Shown here one piece after another: positions 41,810-50,876 of a DNA stretch of 64,000 nt. Each line of letters opens with the position of its first letter. The stretch's first letter is position 1. This DNA comes from Lentisphaerota bacterium (lineage in GTDB: Bacteria; Verrucomicrobiota; Lentisphaeria; Oligosphaerales; JABHEG01): contig JABHEG010000217.1 in the NCBI GenBank assembly GCA_018676675.1, positions 119,685 to 183,684 of the forward strand, written 5' to 3'. The translations under genes and the position numbers were made by a program. The notes beneath the pieces were generated by a model. It saw only the letters and a list, made by a program, of their open reading frames with translations, was not told where the DNA came from and searched no databases.

Positions 41810-44800
41810 TCAGAACACGAGGGTGTCGGTTCGGTAAGGGACGTGGGCGAGTTTGTCCTGCTGATTCAGCCATGTCGACCATCGTTCAGGGCTCACACCG
41901 AGATCCACCCCACTCGCCGCTTTCAGCTCGGCACAGGCAAACAGCTTCAGGATGCTGTGAAGGTCCTTCAGATAGGTGATGAGGCGTCTTCCGCCCTCTT
42001 TGCTCCCGCACCGGAAGGCGGCTGCGGCCAACTGAACTTCCGCGTAAGCGTCATGGTAGTTCGGCCCTGCCTCCGCCGGGGTCGACGACAGGTTGCCGAC
42101 GACAAACCTGCGACCGAGGAGCTTGTCGAGGGGGGCAATCAGGGCTGGGTCGGCCAGGCGTTCTGCACAGTAGGCGATGCAGAGGAGACGATCGAAGTGC
42201 GGCACACGCTGCATATCGATTCGTCCTTTGATATAGACGTTCAACTCGCGCACCGGCTCTCCCCCTGACCACGCCTGGTCCACGATTCGCGCGATGGGCG
42301 GCAGAGCAGCGCTGATCCGGGCTCGGGCAACCAGTGTGAGCAGTTGGTTGATGCGCCAGTAGGTGTCGACGTGATCGACAATGCCGGCTCGGGGATTGCC
42401 GGCTTTGTGGGGATGAGTGTCGTCGTATGCGGCTCCATCTTCTTCCTCGGCCAGTCGCTCGAGTTCGGCGACCAGGGCGTTGCTGCCCCGGGGGTCGCCA
42501 TACCAGGCAAGCCCTTTCCCCAGCTCGAGGCGATTCGTGTCCCGCATCTGCCACGCATCCCGGAGTCGCGGCAAAGCGTCTTCGGCAGGTAGCAGAACGA
42601 CATCCAGAAGTGCCGTCTCATCGCCTCCGGCCAGTCTCGCGACTCTTGCCTCGGGCGTCCCGCGTTCAGGCGCGCGAGGCTTTTCCTCCTGCGGCAGAAT
42701 GCCCTCCTTCAGCAGGCGCTCCTTTAGGGAGAGCAGATCGATGGTCCGCGGGTCCCCGCCGGCTTCAGCGGTCAAAGCTGCGGCCAGTCCGGTGGCGTAG
42801 CCGAGGTTTTGCACATCGGGGGCCATGCGGCACAGGCAGGCTGCATCGGTGGTCGCAGAGATCGCTTTGGCCGTGATGATGAGTCCGCTCAGTCCTTTGG
42901 GGATGCAGGAGCGGAACGGAATCTGAGTGGCGAATTGCTCCATGTGTGTGGGCAGGAAGCCGAGCCGACCCAAATCGCAACTGCTGATTCCGTGGGGGTC
43001 CCAGTCGGTTTTGGCAAAGGCGATCGCGTCCTCAAAGCGTCGTCTCTCGAAGATGTCCCGGATGTCGAGGGTGTATTCCCCTTGAACGTGACGTCCTTCC
43101 CGCACGGTCAGCATCGGTGAGAAGTCGAACCAGAGCCCTTTCTGATGCGCGATCGTCAAGCCACGCAGCATTTCGGACATGTGGCGTTGGTCGATCACGT
43201 CCAGGTCAAGGGATTTGGACTGCCAGCTTCCCGTGCCTTTGCCCCACTGGCTGTAGTCCTGAGCATTTCCGTTTCGCGGGTTCCCGAAGGTCGTTTCGGC
43301 ACCGCAGAGGGCCGCGACGTCCCCATCACCGGTTGCATCCATGGTTACCGTTGCTTCGACCCGGTTGAGCCCGAAACGCGAACCGACGAGGATGCCCCGA
43401 ACGTGCCCATTCAGGCTGAGACCACCACAGATCAGCGCGTTTCCGAACCATCTTCCCCCCCCGTTGACTACGCCGTTTTCGTAGCACAGCGCCTTTGCTA
43501 CGCGACGGTGACCTTCACGCCTGCCCCCGTGTAGTTCTCGTCCAACAGTGGCTACTCTTGTGTCGAGTTCTTTCGTGAAGCCTTCGCAGTAGCCGTAGTA
43601 GTAGCCGGCGACGAGACCGACTGTCTGCGTCCCCCCAAGATCCGGGTTGGCATCGATAACGACGACATCGGCACCCTCTTCGGCGGCGGCAATGGCGGCA
43701 CAGGCTCCGGCCGTTCCGCCACCGGCCACCAGGACATCGCAGGTTGCGAGAAGAGGGACCGGGCTGCTATCCAGCAGCTCGACGGTGATCAGGTCCAGCG
43801 CCAGGCCGGGGTCGTTCAGCGGCGAGCATTGGCAGTCAGCAAGGGGGATGCTGACCTGTCCGAATTGGAGTGATGTGTTCGCAATGCCGGGCGTTGGCGC
43901 CGTTTCGGACGCCTCCGTCGCAGTCGCGGCAAGGGTTTGGGCAGATGACTCCAGCTCTCCCCAGTTTTCCCATGGCGTGGCGGCAGACACACTCGCGGGG
44001 GCGACAAGCAGTCCCCGGGGCAGGCTGTCGAGCGGATGCCCGAGGCTGGGACTCTCAGGAGCTGTTTCGTCTGCGAACTCCGCAACAATGGCCTGCTCGA
44101 AGCCGGGGGTCGAGTCGATGAGGTAGGCGGCGACTTCTGCCCCTAGGCGTCGAGCCTGCTGTTCACCAGCTGATTGGGCCACCAGCGAGAGGCGGTGCGA
44201 GGCAGCAGGGGTGAATGCGAATTCGACGTAGAGGTTGCAGCTCCGGTTCTTCCCTGGATGCACTCGGATGGTATCTCCGAGCAGCCCGATGCTCTTGGGC
44301 ATGGGGATATCCGGGATGTCCGGAACGACAGCCTTGGTGAACCCAAGCGTGTACCGCCGCGGCTTCGCAGCCGCGTCCGGGAGGGGAGCGATGAGATCCG
44401 CCACGTGCTGGTTACCAGTCGCATCGATGATCGTTGGTGCGTGCAGGGCCTGCAGGCCGTGCTTGTTCGCGAGCAAGACGCCGGTCGCGGTCGGGCCCTG
44501 CATCAGGACAGCCGCAACGTGGCTCATGAGCAGGACGGTTACGCCTTCTCTCTGGAGCAGCGCCAGGAGGCCCTTCTTTATGGAGCCGCAGAACAGCGGG
44601 GACTCCTGCGCGCACCATGGCGGCAATGCGCCGAGGTCTACGTCAATCTCCTTGCTCTCATCGTCGGGGGAGAAGACAGCCGTCAAGCAGGGCGAGATGC
44701 CTTCCATGGCTGAGCGCGGCATCCATGGCCGGAGGGTTGCAGTGAATTCGTGTCCCAGGTAGGGCCTGGACTCGATCAGGACGACGTTCTGTTGCTGCCG

Positions 44801-44890
44801 TGCGGCGGCTACGGCGGCCAGACAACCGCCGACTCCGCCACCGACCACGACGATATCAGGGCGGGGCCCGGGCGCGCAATCGTGTGCCAT
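41810..44890 (-). CDS. Double FAD-dependent oxidoreductase (two FAD_oxidored domains in one chain)
   Basis: 1026 aa. Two dinucleotide-binding motifs are present: IVVVGGGVGGCLAAVAAARQ at the N-terminus and VLVAGGGTAGACAAIAAAEE near residue 390. Each is followed by an acidic strand end (VVLIES; VVVIDA) and a later ATG motif (IIDATGNQHVADL; TMDATGDGDVAALCG). The second half has the FAD_oxidored hallmark GGTQTVGLVAGYYYGYCEGF. A helical C-terminal region follows (after about 715). ATG 44890 is preferred (GGAG 9 bases upstream) over GTG 44899. No signal peptide. The L7Ae-like gene ends 5 bases upstream of the ATG, so the two are co-transcribed. Confidence 0.82.
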   Translation of the reverse strand: MAHDCAPGPRPDIVVVGGGVGGCLAAVAAARQQQNVVLIESRPYLGHEFTATLRPWMPRSAMEGISPCLTAVFSPDDESKEIDVDLGALPPWCAQESPLFCGSIKKGLLALLQREGVTVLLMSHVAAVLMQGPTATGVLLANKHGLQALHAPTIIDATGNQHVADLIAPLPDAAAKPRRYTLGFTKAVVPDIPDIPMPKSIGLLGDTIRVHPGKNRSCNLYVEFAFTPAASHRLSLVAQSAGEQQARRLGAEVAAYLIDSTPGFEQAIVAEFADETAPESPSLGHPLDSLPRGLLVAPASVSAATPWENWGELESSAQTLAATATEASETAPTPGIANTSLQFGQVSIPLADCQCSPLNDPGLALDLITVELLDSSPVPLLATCDVLVAGGGTAGACAAIAAAEEGADVVVIDANPDLGGTQTVGLVAGYYYGYCEGFTKELDTRVATVGRELHGGRREGHRRVAKALCYENGVVNGGGRWFGNALICGGLSLNGHVRGILVGSRFGLNRVEATVTMDATGDGDVAALCGAETTFGNPRNGNAQDYSQWGKGTGSWQSKSLDLDVIDQRHMSEMLRGLTIAHQKGLWFDFSPMLTVREGRHVQGEYTLDIRDIFERRRFEDAIAFAKTDWDPHGISSCDLGRLGFLPTHMEQFATQIPFRSCIPKGLSGLIITAKAISATTDAACLCRMAPDVQNLGYATGLAAALTAEAGGDPRTIDLLSLKERLLKEGILPQEEKPRAPERGTPEARVARLAGGDETALLDVVLLPAEDALPRLRDAWQMRDTNRLELGKGLAWYGDPRGSNALVAELERLAEEEDGAAYDDTHPHKAGNPRAGIVDHVDTYWRINQLLTLVARARISAALPPIARIVDQAWSGGEPVRELNVYIKGRIDMQRVPHFDRLLCIAYCAERLADPALIAPLDKLLGRRFVVGNLSSTPAEAGPNYHDAYAEVQLAAAAFRCGSKEGGRRLITYLKDLHSILKLFACAELKAASGVDLGVSPERWSTWLNQQDKLAHVPYRTDTLVF

Positions 44891-44895
44891 GTCAG

Positions 44896-45294
44896 TCACT
44901 CCGCTGCCGGCCGTTCGCGCCCCCGTCTCTTGCGCTTCGTGGGCATGCCGGCGGGTGGCTGAGACCGCTCAAACTCGAGCTTGGCGAACTTGAGCTCAGC
45001 ATAGATATTGTTCGAGAGGGACGCGCGTCGGAAGCCGATCAACTTGGTCCCGCTAAGGTCAAACAGCCGGGCGAAGTCACTGGATTCGCCGAGCTGCACG
45101 ATGGGGCATGGGAAGGTCTCCGTGCACTTGCGGAGACTGTTCGGGCTCAGGTCTGAGGTCACCCACACGAAGTTGAGTTTGGCCCTGAGCTGCTGCAAAC
45201 GTTCACGGCCCACAACCACGATCCCGGATCGCAGCACGAACGGCGCCAGCTTCTCTACCTGTTCCGGAATGGTTTGTTTCTGGTCACTGTCCAT
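44896..45294 (-). CDS. L7Ae/L30e-like small RNA-binding-fold protein
   Basis: 132 aa. Weak but recognisable L7Ae fold pattern: LAPFVLRSGIVVVGRERLQQ, then LNFVWVTSDLSPNSLRKC, PCPIVQLGESSDFARLFDLS and GTKLIGFRRASLSNNIYAEL. The C-terminal tail is strongly basic (MPTKRKRRGRERPAAE), fitting RNA binding. The family includes ribosomal L7Ae and YbxF/YlxQ proteins. Start 45294 (MDSDQKQ) removes a low-quality N-terminal extension. It overlaps the operon of the FAD enzyme, a puzzling pairing. Confidence 0.55.
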   Translation of the reverse strand: MDSDQKQTIPEQVEKLAPFVLRSGIVVVGRERLQQLRAKLNFVWVTSDLSPNSLRKCTETFPCPIVQLGESSDFARLFDLSGTKLIGFRRASLSNNIYAELKFAKLEFERSQPPAGMPTKRKRRGRERPAAE

Positions 45295-45489
45295 GTCGTT
45301 TCGTCCCTTTGCACGCGGGGACTCCTGCCCCCTAACAAGGTTGGGATGCTGGTTCCCCGCCGCTGCCAGCCTGGGTAACTCGCGCAGAGCGAGAGAACAT
45401 ATCTCAGGGGGTGGGGCGGCGCTATTGTCCGGCCCTCGATTCCCCTCCCTGCTCTGAGTGGTGCCCGCCATGACAAGGGTTCGGTCCGC

Positions 45490-46620
45490 TCATTTCGCGT
45501 TTTCCAGGACCTTCGCGTAGACGTCACAGACGCCCTGCACCATCCGTGCCACGCTGTATTCGTCAGCGCGTTTCCGCGCATCGTCCGCGACGGCTGTCCG
45601 GGCGTTTTCCTCGAGCCACACGCCGATTCCCCGTGCGACGTCGTGTGCGGTTGGTGCCACGAGTGTTCCTGCCGGGCAGTTCGACACGATCTCCTCCGGG
45701 CCTCCTCCGCAGGTCGTCACAATCGGCTTTCCCACGCGTAACGCCTCAACCACTGTCCGCCCAAAGGGTTCGCCGTCCGCGACGCTTACAAGCACATCGC
45801 TCGTCTTGATCCACGCGGCCGCGTCATTCACATCAGTCACGAACTGCACGAGGTGGTGTATGTCGAGGGCGCGAGCATAGGCCTGCAGTTCGGCCAAGTA
45901 CGTCTGAGCAGGGAGGCCATGCGCCCGCCCGAGCACAACACCGCGAACAGTCGGCATCGACAGGGAAGCTGTGCGCAGTGCTTCCAGGAACAACTGGTGG
46001 CATTTCCATGGCACCATGTCGGCGATGAGAAGGACTTTCACGTGCTGTCTGCCCCAGTGGCAGTGGGGACGCGCCGCCTGTCCCGGTTCTGGTTCCAGCC
46101 CATTCGGAACGACAGTGATCGGCGGCCGGTGGACGGCATGTCCCCAGACGCACCCGGTGAAGCGTGAGACGGCGATGACTCGGTTCGCACGGGCTGCCGC
46201 GCGGCGCATCAACCAGCGAGGCAGGCGGACATCGCGGACGTGCAGTAGGCTTGGGCAGGAGTTGAGGGAAGGGCGCGGCATGATGAGGGCGGGGCGTGGT
46301 CCGTTGAGGTGGACGAGATGTGGTTGCCAGTCCGCGACGCTCTCGTTCCATATCGGTCTGAAGCGCCGCCGGTCATGCAGGTAATGGCCAACCCCTCGTA
46401 CGTTCCGGCGCCAATGGCGAGCGTGGAAGCCTTGGGCGGGGATGTCAAGCTCTTTACAGGCGGAAATCAAGCCGTGAGGGGAGTGATCAGCGGCCAACAG
46501 AACTGGGTGATACATCGTTCCTCGCAGGCCGCTGATCAGTGACAGCAGGCTGCGTTGCGCGCCCCCGAGCCAAGGGGCGCTGTCCACGAACAGAATGGTC
46601 TTCTCTTTGCTGTCTGTCAT
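45490..46620 (-). CDS. Family GT4-type glycosyltransferase
   Basis: 376 aa. GT-B fold. The N-terminal domain starts TILFVDSAPWLGGAQRSLLS (nucleotide-sugar transferase GGxE-like loop as LGGAQRSL), and PHLVHLNGPRP and NRVIAVSRFTG are typical. The C-terminal donor-binding domain has VKVLLIADMVPWKCHQLFLEAL, DVLVSVADGEPFGRTVVEALRVGKPIVTTCGGGPEE (EPFGRTVVEAL carries the EX7E-type glutamates) and the closing helix. It transfers a sugar from an NDP-sugar to an unknown acceptor. It is transcribed divergently from the receiver-kinase gene. ATG 46620 is chosen because the conserved TILFVDSAPW strand follows; the frame upstream to 47091 is not conserved. Confidence 0.88.
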   Translation of the reverse strand: MTDSKEKTILFVDSAPWLGGAQRSLLSLISGLRGTMYHPVLLAADHSPHGLISACKELDIPAQGFHARHWRRNVRGVGHYLHDRRRFRPIWNESVADWQPHLVHLNGPRPALIMPRPSLNSCPSLLHVRDVRLPRWLMRRAAARANRVIAVSRFTGCVWGHAVHRPPITVVPNGLEPEPGQAARPHCHWGRQHVKVLLIADMVPWKCHQLFLEALRTASLSMPTVRGVVLGRAHGLPAQTYLAELQAYARALDIHHLVQFVTDVNDAAAWIKTSDVLVSVADGEPFGRTVVEALRVGKPIVTTCGGGPEEIVSNCPAGTLVAPTAHDVARGIGVWLEENARTAVADDARKRADEYSVARMVQGVCDVYAKVLENAK

Positions 46621-46917
46621 TCCGTTCCCATGGTCTGCGGCGGGGGCGCTCCGAGGACGGTCGAACCACCGGTCGCAATGCGTCCCGGCGGTGTATACCG
46701 CATGGTGGCTGAATGTATCGCATGAAGCGCTGTCCGGACAATTATTCGGGGTGAACTGGGCCCACGTGAGCAAGCCGCGCCGTTCTCCTGCTTGATCTCC
46801 GCCTGATTCAGCACTAAGACTAAGAGCCAAGAAGGCGTGAGCCAATGGCACGGACCTTGCAGCCGGGCTCCCGACACTCTCGGAACTCCTTGTCGGCGCA
46901 ACCACAGAGTCTCTCCT

Positions 46918-48249
46918 ATGCCAACCGAAACGACCAGCGCAAGCGGGACTGGATGGGGGACGAATCGCGTCCTGGTCGTCGATGATGACGATTTGCTTCG
47001 CCGGACCCTGACCCGTTTCTTGAAACGGGAGGGATTCCGGGTGTCTGAGGCGACTGATGGGGAGGCGGCCTGGGAGTTCCTGGAGGCGCACGACGTCGAT
47101 GTCATTATCACGGATGTGAAGATGCCGCGTCGAACCGGCATTGAGTTGCTGGAGTCCCTGCGCGAGTCATGCAGCGCCATCCCGGTGATTTTAATCACCG
47201 GGGCTCCGAATGTCGAGGCCGCCGTGGACTGCATGAAGATTGGGGCATTTGACTATATCTCCAAACCGGTCAAGCCCGTTCGCCTGAGAGAGCGTGTGCG
47301 AGCCGCACTCTCACACCGTCGTTCGCAGATTCAGGGAGCTGCTTTGGGTACCGGGCCAGGGGATGTGTTGGGGGGGTATCGGATTGTGCGAGTGCTGGGG
47401 GAGGGGAACGCCGGCGTGGTTTGTCAGGCTGAGAAAGGCACGGCTGACGAGACCCAAACGTACGCCATCAAGATCCTCAAGGTTGCGGGGATCGAGGAGA
47501 ATCGGCGCGAACGCATGCTCCAGCGCTTTCTGCATGAGGCCAAAGCGGCTTCCAGGATTTCGCATCCCAACGTCATTCGCTTCGTCGAGTATGGGCTGGC
47601 TCGGGCTGAGAGCATTCCCTATCTGGTCATGGAGTACTTTGCCGCTCCGACGCTCAAGGACACCTTGCAGAGCATGCATCGTCGGAACGTGAACGACAAG
47701 ATTCGCGTGTTGCGGCAGGTGGCCAGTGCGTTGGGTGCAATCCATGCTGAGGGGATCTGCCATCGCGATGTGAAGCCGGGCAATGTGATGCTGGACCCGG
47801 ACACGCTCCTCACCAAGATCAGCGATTTCGGCGTTGCTCAGTTGCCTGAGTCGGATCTCACGCTGGGATCACATCTCCTTGGGTCGCCGGCTTACATGGC
47901 TCCCGAGGCGTTCGCCTGTGCCCACGTGGACCGTCGAGCAGACGTTTTCTCTCTGGGTGTTCTGGCCTACGAGCTCTTTCTTGGCGAGCGTCCCTTTTGG
48001 GGGCAGAGCGTTCCGTTGTTGGCCAAGCAGATTCCCCGGATGCGCCCAAAGGCCCCACGACGTATTGACCCCGACTTCCCCGAAGACCTACAACTCATCC
48101 TTTCCCGCATGCTCAAGAAGCGTGCTTCACAGCGCTATGACAACGCCACGGATCTGGTTGGGGAACTTGACCGTTTTGTACGCAGGGAGCCGTTGCGGAC
48201 GTCTGCCTGGCGGCGCCTGAAGCAGTCACTTTCTTCGGATTGGAGCTGA
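46918..48249 (+). CDS. Response-regulator receiver fused to eukaryotic-type Ser/Thr kinase
   Basis: 443 aa. Receiver domain (residues about 15-130): acidic pocket VVDDDDLL, phospho-acceptor D66 in VIITDVKMPRRTG, and switch Lys in YISKPVKP. Kinase domain (about 150-420): glycine loop GEGNAGVV, ATP lysine K185 (AIKIL), catalytic D284 in HRDVKPGNVML, metal-binding D303 in DFG, then APE. All invariant kinase residues are kept, so the enzyme should be active. There is no membrane helix or sensor domain, so it should be a soluble kinase switched by His-kinase phosphorylation. Its partner kinase is unknown. No clear Shine-Dalgarno sequence precedes ATG 46918. Confidence 0.92.
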   Translation: MPTETTSASGTGWGTNRVLVVDDDDLLRRTLTRFLKREGFRVSEATDGEAAWEFLEAHDVDVIITDVKMPRRTGIELLESLRESCSAIPVILITGAPNVEAAVDCMKIGAFDYISKPVKPVRLRERVRAALSHRRSQIQGAALGTGPGDVLGGYRIVRVLGEGNAGVVCQAEKGTADETQTYAIKILKVAGIEENRRERMLQRFLHEAKAASRISHPNVIRFVEYGLARAESIPYLVMEYFAAPTLKDTLQSMHRRNVNDKIRVLRQVASALGAIHAEGICHRDVKPGNVMLDPDTLLTKISDFGVAQLPESDLTLGSHLLGSPAYMAPEAFACAHVDRRADVFSLGVLAYELFLGERPFWGQSVPLLAKQIPRMRPKAPRRIDPDFPEDLQLILSRMLKKRASQRYDNATDLVGELDRFVRREPLRTSAWRRLKQSLSSDWS

Positions 48250-48308
48250 AGCTGAATCGTTGCGCCCCACGCGCGTGGTTTTTGGGCTATAGACAGGAGA
48301 ACGGACAC

Positions 48309-49304
48309 ATGACTTCCAGGGAAGCCGTCACACAGAACATTGAGTGCCGTTCGAAAGGCCGAATTGCGTTCGGCTTCGGCGGTGGACGCCTGAACGATTT
48401 CGCCGGCGCCGGCGTGGCCCACGGATACAAACCCAATGTCTGGGTCGAGGGCGACGTCGAGTATTCCGTCGACATGTGGGGGAACACCTGGCATCGCCTG
48501 GTGGATCTGTCGAAGGGCGGAGAAGTCTACAAAGCCGTTCTGGAGGACTGGGACGCCCTGGACAGCCTGGAGCTCCCCGATCTGGACAATCCAGCGTATT
48601 ACGCCGGGGCGCGTGAGCTTGCGGCATCGGCCACGGACAAGTTCAAGGTCGGCGGGATGCCCGGGTGGCCATTTGCCGTGTGCCGGTACATGAGGAAGAT
48701 GGAGATTTACTTCGGGGATCTGATCCTGGAGCGGGAACGCATCGACATCCTGCACGATCGCGTCACGACGCTCCTGGAAGGTGTCATTCAGCAATACGGC
48801 GAGGCTGGGATGGACGGGGTCTTCTTCTGTGAGGATCTCGGGGTTCAGGATCGCCTGCTGATGAGTCCTGAGATGTGGCGAGATATTTTCCGCCCCCTCT
48901 ACGAGAGGCTGACGAGTCGGGCGCATGTGTTCGGGATGAAGGTCATTCAGCACTCATGCGGGTACAACTACGACTTGGTCGATGACCTGTGTGAGGCCGG
49001 CATCGATTGCCTGCAGTTTGATCAGCCGGCGGTCTATGATCAACCGGCACTTGCCGAGAAGCTCAGGACGCATGGCGTGGGGCTGTATTGCCCGTGTGAC
49101 ATCCAGAAGGTGCTGCCGACTGGAGATCGGACCTTGATCGAGTCGGAGACGCGCCGTCTGGTCCAGACGTTCCGCGGTGGTCTGCTGGCAAAGAACTACG
49201 GCGATCTTCACGGGATCGGGGTCGAGCCGGAGTGGGACCAGTGGGCCTATGAGGTCTTCGTTCGTGAGGGCGCTCCGGAGCTCGCCGCTGAGGCGTTGGC
49301 ATAG
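48309..49304 (+). CDS. Uroporphyrinogen decarboxylase (URO-D) family protein, MtaA-like
   Basis: 331 aa. TIM barrel of the URO-D/methyltransferase superfamily. VKVGGMPGWP-type and GMDGVFFCEDLGVQDRLLMSPEMW segments precede the zinc-type motif QHSCGYNYDLVDDLCEAGID (HxCG), as in MtaA/CmuA-like methylcobamide:CoM or corrinoid methyltransferases. IDCLQFDQPAVYD and a late LYCPCDIQKVLPTG strand follow. True haem-synthesis HemE residues are not all present, so a corrinoid or one-carbon role is likelier. These proteins are numerous in Lentisphaerae-type genomes. The gene follows the kinase gene by 59 bases. Confidence 0.85.
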   Translation: MTSREAVTQNIECRSKGRIAFGFGGGRLNDFAGAGVAHGYKPNVWVEGDVEYSVDMWGNTWHRLVDLSKGGEVYKAVLEDWDALDSLELPDLDNPAYYAGARELAASATDKFKVGGMPGWPFAVCRYMRKMEIYFGDLILERERIDILHDRVTTLLEGVIQQYGEAGMDGVFFCEDLGVQDRLLMSPEMWRDIFRPLYERLTSRAHVFGMKVIQHSCGYNYDLVDDLCEAGIDCLQFDQPAVYDQPALAEKLRTHGVGLYCPCDIQKVLPTGDRTLIESETRRLVQTFRGGLLAKNYGDLHGIGVEPEWDQWAYEVFVREGAPELAAEALA

Positions 49305-49398
49305 CCCATTGTTGCTGGTGGCTGCTCAACCCACGGGCATCGGCAAGTCTGAGGGAATGCTGTTGGCCGCCGGTAGCTCTTCTCGGCTGGCTGCAATG

Positions 49399-49521
49399 CC
49401 TCAGTTACGTGGGGGGAGAACTCCAAGATGGCTCGACGGAGTCTCTCCCTCCAGGGATTCTCTGGGCCATCTGTGTCCGATGGAGGGAGAGACTCCGTCG
49501 AGCCGCCTTACGTAACTGAGG
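49399..49521. repeat. 123-bp palindromic element, copy 2 (flanks inverted, loop not)
   Basis: Bounded by perfect terminal inverted repeats CCTCAGTTACGT and ACGTAACTGAGG. The 24-bp stem (49430-49453 with 49481-49504) matches that of copy 1 at 5527-5649. The 19-base flank adjacent to the stem lies on the left here and is the exact reverse complement of the right flank of copy 1. Yet the 27-base loop (49454-49480) reads in the same direction as in copy 1 with 3 mismatches. It lies upstream of the promoter of pseudopilin gene 1. Confidence 0.8.
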
Positions 49522-49545
49522 GTTACGTCTGGCTGAAAAAACGCC

Positions 49546-49574
49546 TTGCGCCGGACTTCAACTCCTGATACACT
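49546..49574 (+). promoter_or_regulatory. Candidate promoter of pseudopilin gene 1
   Basis: TTGCGC (49546-49551), 17 bases, TACACT (49569-49574). Modest match to consensus, but it has the same architecture as the promoters of the two following pseudopilin genes. Confidence 0.4.
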
Positions 49575-49713
49575 AGCTTAGAGCTTGGGATACTCACGCC
49601 TCCGCCGGCGAGCGTTTGGTTCGCGGGTGAGTCGGCTGACGGCCATCGAGGGTGTGGTAGCTGTAAGTAGGAATCGGAGTTTCGGAACTGCCCGGGAAAC
49701 ATGAGGAGAGATC

Positions 49714-50451
49714 ATGATGAGGAAGCGTCGTTCTTTTACCCTGATTGAGCTGTTGGTCGTGATCGCGATCATCGCGATTCTGGCTGCCATGCTCATGCCG
49801 GCGTTGTCCAAGGCTCGAGGGAAGGCCAAACAGATCTCCTGCCTGAACAACCAGAAGCAGGTCATGCTCGGCGTTCTGCTCTACGTTGATCAGAGCAAGG
49901 AATACTGGCCCGTGGCCCTCAATCGGAGAGGCGGCACCGCCAACGGCCATTACGCGATTACCGACTATTGGTACAACCTGTTGCGCTACACGACGATGAA
50001 GGGCCCAGTGGGTGGTTCATTGTCAGCAGCGGCTTGGGCCCCCTTCATTTGCCCCACCTACGGCAAAACAAACAATCCGGCGCGTTACCACGGTTCAGGT
50101 CACCCCATCTCCTATGGCTGGAATATCTATGGGACAGGAACACTGACAGGAACGCAACACTGGGGCATGGGGTACCAGGCGGACAGTAGTTCGCTCATGT
50201 TGTATCGAACCGGAATGCTGAGTCGACACAAGAGCTCCACAATCCGGGAGCCCGGGGAGACGATTGTGCTGGGGGACTCTCGCACGAGCAACTATGGCGG
50301 GAATGGGATCTACATCATCGGTTACAGCAGCAGTTCTTATATGCCGGTGCACCATCTCCAGGGCGGCAACTATTCGTTCGCGGATGGGCACGCCGAGTGG
50401 CTGGGCTACAGAGAAGCCTATCGGAGCCCCCTCTGGAATGTTGATAAATAG
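49714..50451 (+). CDS. Type II/IV pseudopilin with H-X9-DG C-terminal motif (1)
   Basis: 245 aa. A short basic leader and class III signal (RSFTLIELLVVIAIIAILAA) will be cut by a prepilin peptidase before the Phe. The mature chain keeps the Glu at position 5 (FTLIE). The C-terminal domain ends with the HLQGGNYSFADGHAEWL motif (H-X9-DG) found in families of PVC-specific pseudopilins. The middle (WYNLLRYTTMKGPVGG to SYGWNIYGTGT) is divergent from the next two copies. AGGAG at 49704-49708 supports the start (49714 or 49717). Confidence 0.9.
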   Translation: MMRKRRSFTLIELLVVIAIIAILAAMLMPALSKARGKAKQISCLNNQKQVMLGVLLYVDQSKEYWPVALNRRGGTANGHYAITDYWYNLLRYTTMKGPVGGSLSAAAWAPFICPTYGKTNNPARYHGSGHPISYGWNIYGTGTLTGTQHWGMGYQADSSSLMLYRTGMLSRHKSSTIREPGETIVLGDSRTSNYGGNGIYIIGYSSSSYMPVHHLQGGNYSFADGHAEWLGYREAYRSPLWNVDK

Positions 50452-50484
50452 CGCGTCCGAAGGACTAGCGCTGCCGTGAATCAT

Positions 50485-50514
50485 CGAGCCCGTTCGCTAG
50501 TGCGGACGGGCTCG
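50485..50514 (+). terminator. Terminator-like hairpin after pseudopilin gene 1
   Basis: CGAGCCCGTTCGC (50485-50497), loop TAGT, then GCGGACGGGCTCG (50502-50514), with one G-T pair. The same stem follows each of the three pseudopilin genes. No T-run follows, so termination would rest on the stem. Confidence 0.6.
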
Positions 50515-50716
50515 ATTCGTCTGGTGGGCAGCGTGAGGGGCGTGAGCGAAGCCCCATCTGCGCGAGCGATCTCCCCGCCCGCGCTCTTTTCTTGCGATTG
50601 CCGAGCAAGCGAAGGCGTGCCCTGGTTGGGCGGCGCTACGGTCAGACAGAAGCCCTCAGGCCTGCCCAATGGTGCCCCTTTTGAGCGGGATTCTCATCAG
50701 CGGGCTAGGCAGAGGC

Positions 50717-50745
50717 TTGCATTGGCTCAGGATGCTCCGTATAAT
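50717..50745 (+). promoter_or_regulatory. Sigma-70-type promoter of pseudopilin gene 2
   Basis: TTGCAT (50717-50722), 17-base spacer, consensus TATAAT (50740-50745). Transcription would begin near 50752. Confidence 0.7.
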
Positions 50746-50876
50746 CAGAGTGAGCTCTCGGAACGCGCAGGACAGTCGCCGTTCCGCTTCCCCAGCTGGG
50801 GCAGTCGTTTGCCGTGCGACGAGCGAGTGCCATACGGCCGAAACAGACCGGGAGTCTGGAAACAGGGAGATAGGTG

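Larger units (their letters stand above)
49305..49713. other. Intergenic region before pseudopilin gene 1
   Basis: No credible gene. It holds the second 123-bp hairpin element (49399-49521), then a candidate promoter (49546-49574) and an untranslated leader of about 130 bases leading to the pseudopilin ATG. Confidence 0.65.
50452..50876. other. Intergenic region between pseudopilin genes 1 and 2
   Basis: It contains the terminator hairpin of gene 1 (50485-50514) and the promoter of gene 2 (50717-50745) followed by a leader of about 125 bases. The 200 bases between the two hold nothing recognisable. Confidence 0.7.
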
